NCBI GenBank assembly: GCA_017958245.1
Contig: JAGDDC010000063.1
Location: 1 to 8,493, forward strand
Reading direction: 5' to 3'
Source of the DNA: Lachnospiraceae bacterium
GTDB taxonomy: Bacteria; Bacillota_A; Clostridia; Lachnospirales; Lachnospiraceae
Length of the DNA stretch: 8,493 nucleotides
Positions within the stretch are counted from its first letter, which is position 1. Every line of letters begins with the position of its first letter. A program made the translations under genes and the position numbers. Below, one piece after another: positions 6,065-8,493 of this stretch. The notes under the pieces are model-generated. The model searched no databases and had not been told where the DNA came from. It saw nothing but the letters and a program-made list of their open reading frames with translations.

Positions 6065-6601
6065 GTGGATGACATAGATTCGAAAGATATATACGAGGGG
6101 CTCATCAGTTCTTTTTCGCACTACTACGACATCGAGGAGCTCTGCGACGCTGACTTTAGGGCGAAGGCCGTGTTTTCTTCCCACGGATCGCAGTATTTTG
6201 TGAGCAGGAACATAAAGACAGGCGAGGTCTTCTCGCATGAGACCGTTTATTTTGTGATCGAGCCTTTGCTTTCAAAGGAAAGGCTCTCACAGCTCTGCGA
6301 CAAGGCCTGGGACAAAGCCCTCGGAGAGTTTACTCCCTTCCCCGGGCACAGGAGCAGCGACGTTGCTCTGATCCTTATCGCAGACCGTGTCGAGCTTCCC
6401 GCAAATGAGATAAGGAAGAAAAAGAGATTTAAAAGCTACAGCCTCATGTTCAGGGGCAGCAGCAGACTGTGTCTCGCGGTGATAGACCGGAGTACGGGGG
6501 AGGCCTTTTTCAACCGTCCCGGCGAGAGATATAAAAACCCCGTACAAAACGTCCTCGACAGGGTGAAGAGTGCCATACCCGAGGCGGGGAACAGATCATA
6601 A
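6065..6601 (+). CDS. Unrecognised 178-aa soluble protein upstream of cstA
   Basis: I do not recognise this family. The product is soluble in appearance, with no signal peptide or membrane segment. An acidic start (MDDIDSKD) leads into helical and strand-like stretches: YFVSRNIKTGEVFSHETVYFVI at about residues 44-65, then DVALILIADRVELP at 99-112, a basic KKKRFKSYS patch near 118-126, and CLAVIDRSTGEAFFN at 136-150. The alternation suggests a mixed alpha/beta fold. The start is GTG 6065-6067, the only start codon in frame after a TGA at 6032, but its ribosome site is weak; a better GAGGTG (6033-6038) lies too far upstream. Stop TAA. cstA follows after 16 bases, so the two are almost surely co-transcribed and perhaps related in function. 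Base composition resembles cstA, not the ATPase segment, so it probably belongs to the resident chromosome. Confidence 0.75.
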   Translation: MDDIDSKDIYEGLISSFSHYYDIEELCDADFRAKAVFSSHGSQYFVSRNIKTGEVFSHETVYFVIEPLLSKERLSQLCDKAWDKALGEFTPFPGHRSSDVALILIADRVELPANEIRKKKRFKSYSLMFRGSSRLCLAVIDRSTGEAFFNRPGERYKNPVQNVLDRVKSAIPEAGNRS

Positions 6602-6603
6602 AA

Positions 6604-6609
6604 GAGAGG
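6604..6609 (+). promoter_or_regulatory. Ribosome binding site that fixes the cstA start
   Basis: GAGAGG eight bases before ATG 6618-6620. It decides for this start over the in-frame ATG at 6570, which lies inside the upstream gene and would add 16 polar residues ahead of the first membrane helix. Confidence 0.85.
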
Positions 6610-6617
6610 TGTTTTCA

Positions 6618-8336
6618 ATGGCATTGATCATCATCCTGGCCGCGGCAGTCTTGCTCTTCCTTGGCTATATCTTCTACGGCTCATGGCTCGCAAAGAAATG
6701 GGGCATAGACCCGAAACGTGACACTCCTGCAGTCACCGAAAAGGACGGCGTCGACTATGTCGCGGCAAAACCCGCTGTCCTGATGGGGCATCATTTTTCG
6801 AGCATCGCGGGCGCAGGCCCGATCAACGGCCCCATACAGGCCTCCGTCTTCGGATGGGTTCCGGTGTTTCTGTGGTGCGTCATAGGCGGTATCTTCTTTG
6901 GCGGACTGCAGGATTTCGGCTGTCTCTTTGCCTCGATCAGAAACAAAGGAAAGAGCGTCGGTGAGATCGTCTCCTCGACCATGGGACGCAAGGCCAAAAG
7001 GCTGTTCATCATCTTTGCGCTGCTCGTTCTGGTGCTCTGTTCCTCTTCGTTCATAAACATCATAGCGGGTACCTTCATGACCGACGCGGACGACCCTTCA
7101 TTTGGCTTCGTCCTGAATCCCACGAGCAACCAGACTACCGCAATGATCTCAGTTCTGTTTATCGTGCTAGCGGTCATATACGGTTTCGCGACAAACCGGT
7201 TCAACCTAAAGACCGGTCCTGCCACGATCGTCGGACTTCTGGGTGTCGCAGGCGTCATTTTCCTCGGTCTGAACGTGGGCTTTGCCATGAGCCGCACCGC
7301 CTGGATCGTGTTCGTTGCCGTCTACGTTGTGATAGCATCCTTAGTCCCCGTGTGGATCCTTCTTCAGCCCCGTGACTATCTCTCGAGCTTCCTGCTCTAT
7401 GCCATGATGGCCCTTGCCATAGCGGGCATCATCTTTCAGACTGTCTCGGGCACACCAAACGCCGAGTTTTCAATACCCGCATTTGCAGGCTTTGATTCGG
7501 ACATAGGTCCGCTGTTCCCATTCCTCTTCATAACAGTCGCATGCGGAGCCTGCTCCGGTTTCCACAGCCTCATAGCTACAGGCACCACTTCCAAGCAGCT
7601 TGACAGCGAACAGCACGCCAAAGCCATCGGCTACGGCTCGATGCTCGTCGAGTCGGGTCTCGCGATCATCTCACTGATCGCAGTCGGCATGGTCTACCAG
7701 AGGTATCTGTCGGGCGGCTTCGGTTCACCCTCCTCCGCTTTCGGAGCGGGTATAGCGATCATGTTCGGAGCCGAGAACACCGCGGCCTACCAGACCATCT
7801 ATGCTCTCCTGACCCTTGCGGTGTCCGTCTTTGCGCTCACCACGCTCGATTCGGGTGCAAGACTTGTAAGATACCTCTGCACCGAGCTCTTTTTAAAGGA
7901 CGGAGAGAGCTCCTACAGGGACGCAAAAGGCATCAGGAAGGTTTTCGCCCATCCGCTCACCGGAACACTGATCGTGGTCGCGACGAGTTCTGTTCTGGGT
8001 ATGCTCTCCCTCGGCAAGCTCTGGAGCCTCTTTGGTTCCGCAAACCAGCTGCTCGCGGGCATCGCGCTCCTCGCAGTCTGTGCATGGCTCGGAAACATAC
8101 AGAAAAACAACAAGATGTTCTTCATCCCCATGTGCTTCATGCTCATCATGACACTCACCGCGCTTGTGATCACGGTAGTCAAGAAGCTGCCTGTCATAGC
8201 AGGTGGCGCGGCGGACTACGGAGACTTCTTCCAGCTCATCTTCTCGCTGGCCATGATAGTTCTCGCGGTCTTCCTGGCCGTGGAGGGGATAAAAACACTC
8301 TCTGCTCAGATCAGACAGAAGAAAGAAAAAGCTTAA
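6618..8336 (+). CDS. cstA: CstA/BtsT-family carbon starvation transporter
   Basis: Multi-helix inner-membrane transporter of the CstA family. E. coli members CstA and BtsT take up pyruvate with protons, and CstA was first linked to peptide use in starvation; the substrate here is not decided by sequence. From ATG 6618 the product has 572 residues, shorter than E. coli CstA (about 700) but close to Gram-positive members. Family blocks are HHFSSIAGAGPINGP at 58-72, GGLQDF at 95-100, LQPRDYLSSFLLY at 249-261, ACGACSGFHSLIATGTTSKQ at 308-327, TTLDSGARLVRY at 408-419 and FGSANQLLA at 472-480. The first helix starts at residue 2; many hydrophobic segments follow, and the tail is short and basic (QKKEKA). 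The start was chosen for its ribosome site. It is the second gene after the 178-aa protein and ends before a strong terminator. No two-component or LytTR gene of the kind controlling BtsT in E. coli is in the window. Confidence 0.92.
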   Translation: MALIIILAAAVLLFLGYIFYGSWLAKKWGIDPKRDTPAVTEKDGVDYVAAKPAVLMGHHFSSIAGAGPINGPIQASVFGWVPVFLWCVIGGIFFGGLQDFGCLFASIRNKGKSVGEIVSSTMGRKAKRLFIIFALLVLVLCSSSFINIIAGTFMTDADDPSFGFVLNPTSNQTTAMISVLFIVLAVIYGFATNRFNLKTGPATIVGLLGVAGVIFLGLNVGFAMSRTAWIVFVAVYVVIASLVPVWILLQPRDYLSSFLLYAMMALAIAGIIFQTVSGTPNAEFSIPAFAGFDSDIGPLFPFLFITVACGACSGFHSLIATGTTSKQLDSEQHAKAIGYGSMLVESGLAIISLIAVGMVYQRYLSGGFGSPSSAFGAGIAIMFGAENTAAYQTIYALLTLAVSVFALTTLDSGARLVRYLCTELFLKDGESSYRDAKGIRKVFAHPLTGTLIVVATSSVLGMLSLGKLWSLFGSANQLLAGIALLAVCAWLGNIQKNNKMFFIPMCFMLIMTLTALVITVVKKLPVIAGGAADYGDFFQLIFSLAMIVLAVFLAVEGIKTLSAQIRQKKEKA

Positions 8337-8366
8337 ACATAAGCATAACAAAAAAAACATAACAAA

Positions 8367-8392
8367 AAAGAAGCGCCGATACGCGCTTCTTT
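8367..8392. terminator. Hairpin downstream of cstA, possibly bidirectional
   Basis: AAGAAGCGC and GCGCTTCTT form a perfect stem (10 bp with the flanking A-T pair) around a 6-base loop. Only a short T-run follows on the plus strand, while the A-rich stretch before it would be a U-run for minus-strand transcripts. It may therefore stop transcripts coming from the right as well as assist the stronger terminator next to it. Confidence 0.6.
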
Positions 8393-8398
8393 CAGACT

Positions 8399-8444
8399 GA
8401 AGACAAAGTCCAAAGAATTTCTTGGATTTTGTCTTCTTTTTTTT
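8399..8444 (+). terminator. Strong intrinsic terminator of the cstA transcript
   Basis: GAAGACAAA (8399-8407) pairs with TTTGTCTTC (8428-8436) and TCCAA (8409-8413) with TTGGA (8422-8426), with one G-T pair between: a stem of 15 pairs and an 8-base loop, followed by eight T (8437-8444). It ends the 178-aa gene/cstA unit. Confidence 0.9.
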
Positions 8445-8474
8445 GCCTAAAACCTGCATTTTTACTGGCTTTTC

Positions 8475-8483
8475 TGGTATAAT
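8475..8483 (+). promoter_or_regulatory. Extended -10 promoter pointing out of the right edge
   Basis: TGG directly followed by TATAAT (8478-8483), about 30 bases past the terminator. The -35 region has only a poor match (TGCATT at 8455-8460, 17-base spacing), as is common when the -10 is extended. It presumably drives a gene beyond the window. Confidence 0.5.
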
Positions 8484-8493
8484 AGAAGTATCG

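Noticed and set aside
6039..6077. 12-aa leader frame before the 178-aa gene
   Set aside because: The GAGGTG lies directly against its ATG with no spacing, and no regulatory codon pattern is seen.
6570..6617. Longer cstA starting at the ATG at 6570
   Set aside because: It would overlap the upstream gene and add polar residues before the first helix; the ribosome site points to ATG 6618.

Overview
The window looks like chromosomal DNA from a Firmicute, most likely a Clostridia/Lachnospiraceae-type bacterium. The signs are a short-form ATP phosphoribosyltransferase (HisG) next to its HisZ partner, consensus sigma-A-type promoters, GGAGG-type ribosome binding sites, TTG and GTG starts, and a CstA-family transporter of Gram-positive length. 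The taxonomic guess rests on family knowledge, not on a search.

Left half (1 to about 4300, minus strand). The start of a histidine biosynthesis operon runs right to left as hisZ, hisG, hisD; hisD runs off the left edge. HisZ and HisG together make the first enzyme of the pathway and HisD the last. A perfect TTGACA-17-TATAAT promoter lies just upstream of hisZ, and its -35 box contains the stop codon of folC. The roughly 70-base leader holds a 6-bp dyad at the transcription start and has no room for a T-box. Upstream is folC (folylpolyglutamate/dihydrofolate synthase), which lacks about 20 N-terminal residues usual for the family.

Middle (about 4347 to 6060). A visibly more AT-rich segment carries a 475-codon ATPase gene (P-loop ATPase, winged helix, PD-(D/E)XK-like C-terminal domain; COG1672/DUF234 type). 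One in-frame TAG at codon 168 cuts it into a 167-aa ATPase half and a 301-aa remainder. Its predicted 5' leader has three copies of an AGTTGGCA element arranged so that the middle copy can pair with either neighbour. It lies between metabolic genes with no clear link to it and may be an acquired accessory gene in decay.

Right part (about 5970 to 8493, plus strand). A promoter with an extended -10 drives an unrecognised 178-aa soluble protein, followed after 16 bases by a CstA/BtsT-family transporter (pyruvate or peptide uptake). The unit ends in a short hairpin and then a strong intrinsic terminator, and a further extended -10 promoter points out of the right edge.

No tRNA, rRNA, CRISPR array or insertion sequence was recognised. 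Nothing clearly amounts to a new system. The most unusual items are the amber-interrupted ATPase with its three-copy leader repeat, and the unknown gene coupled to cstA.
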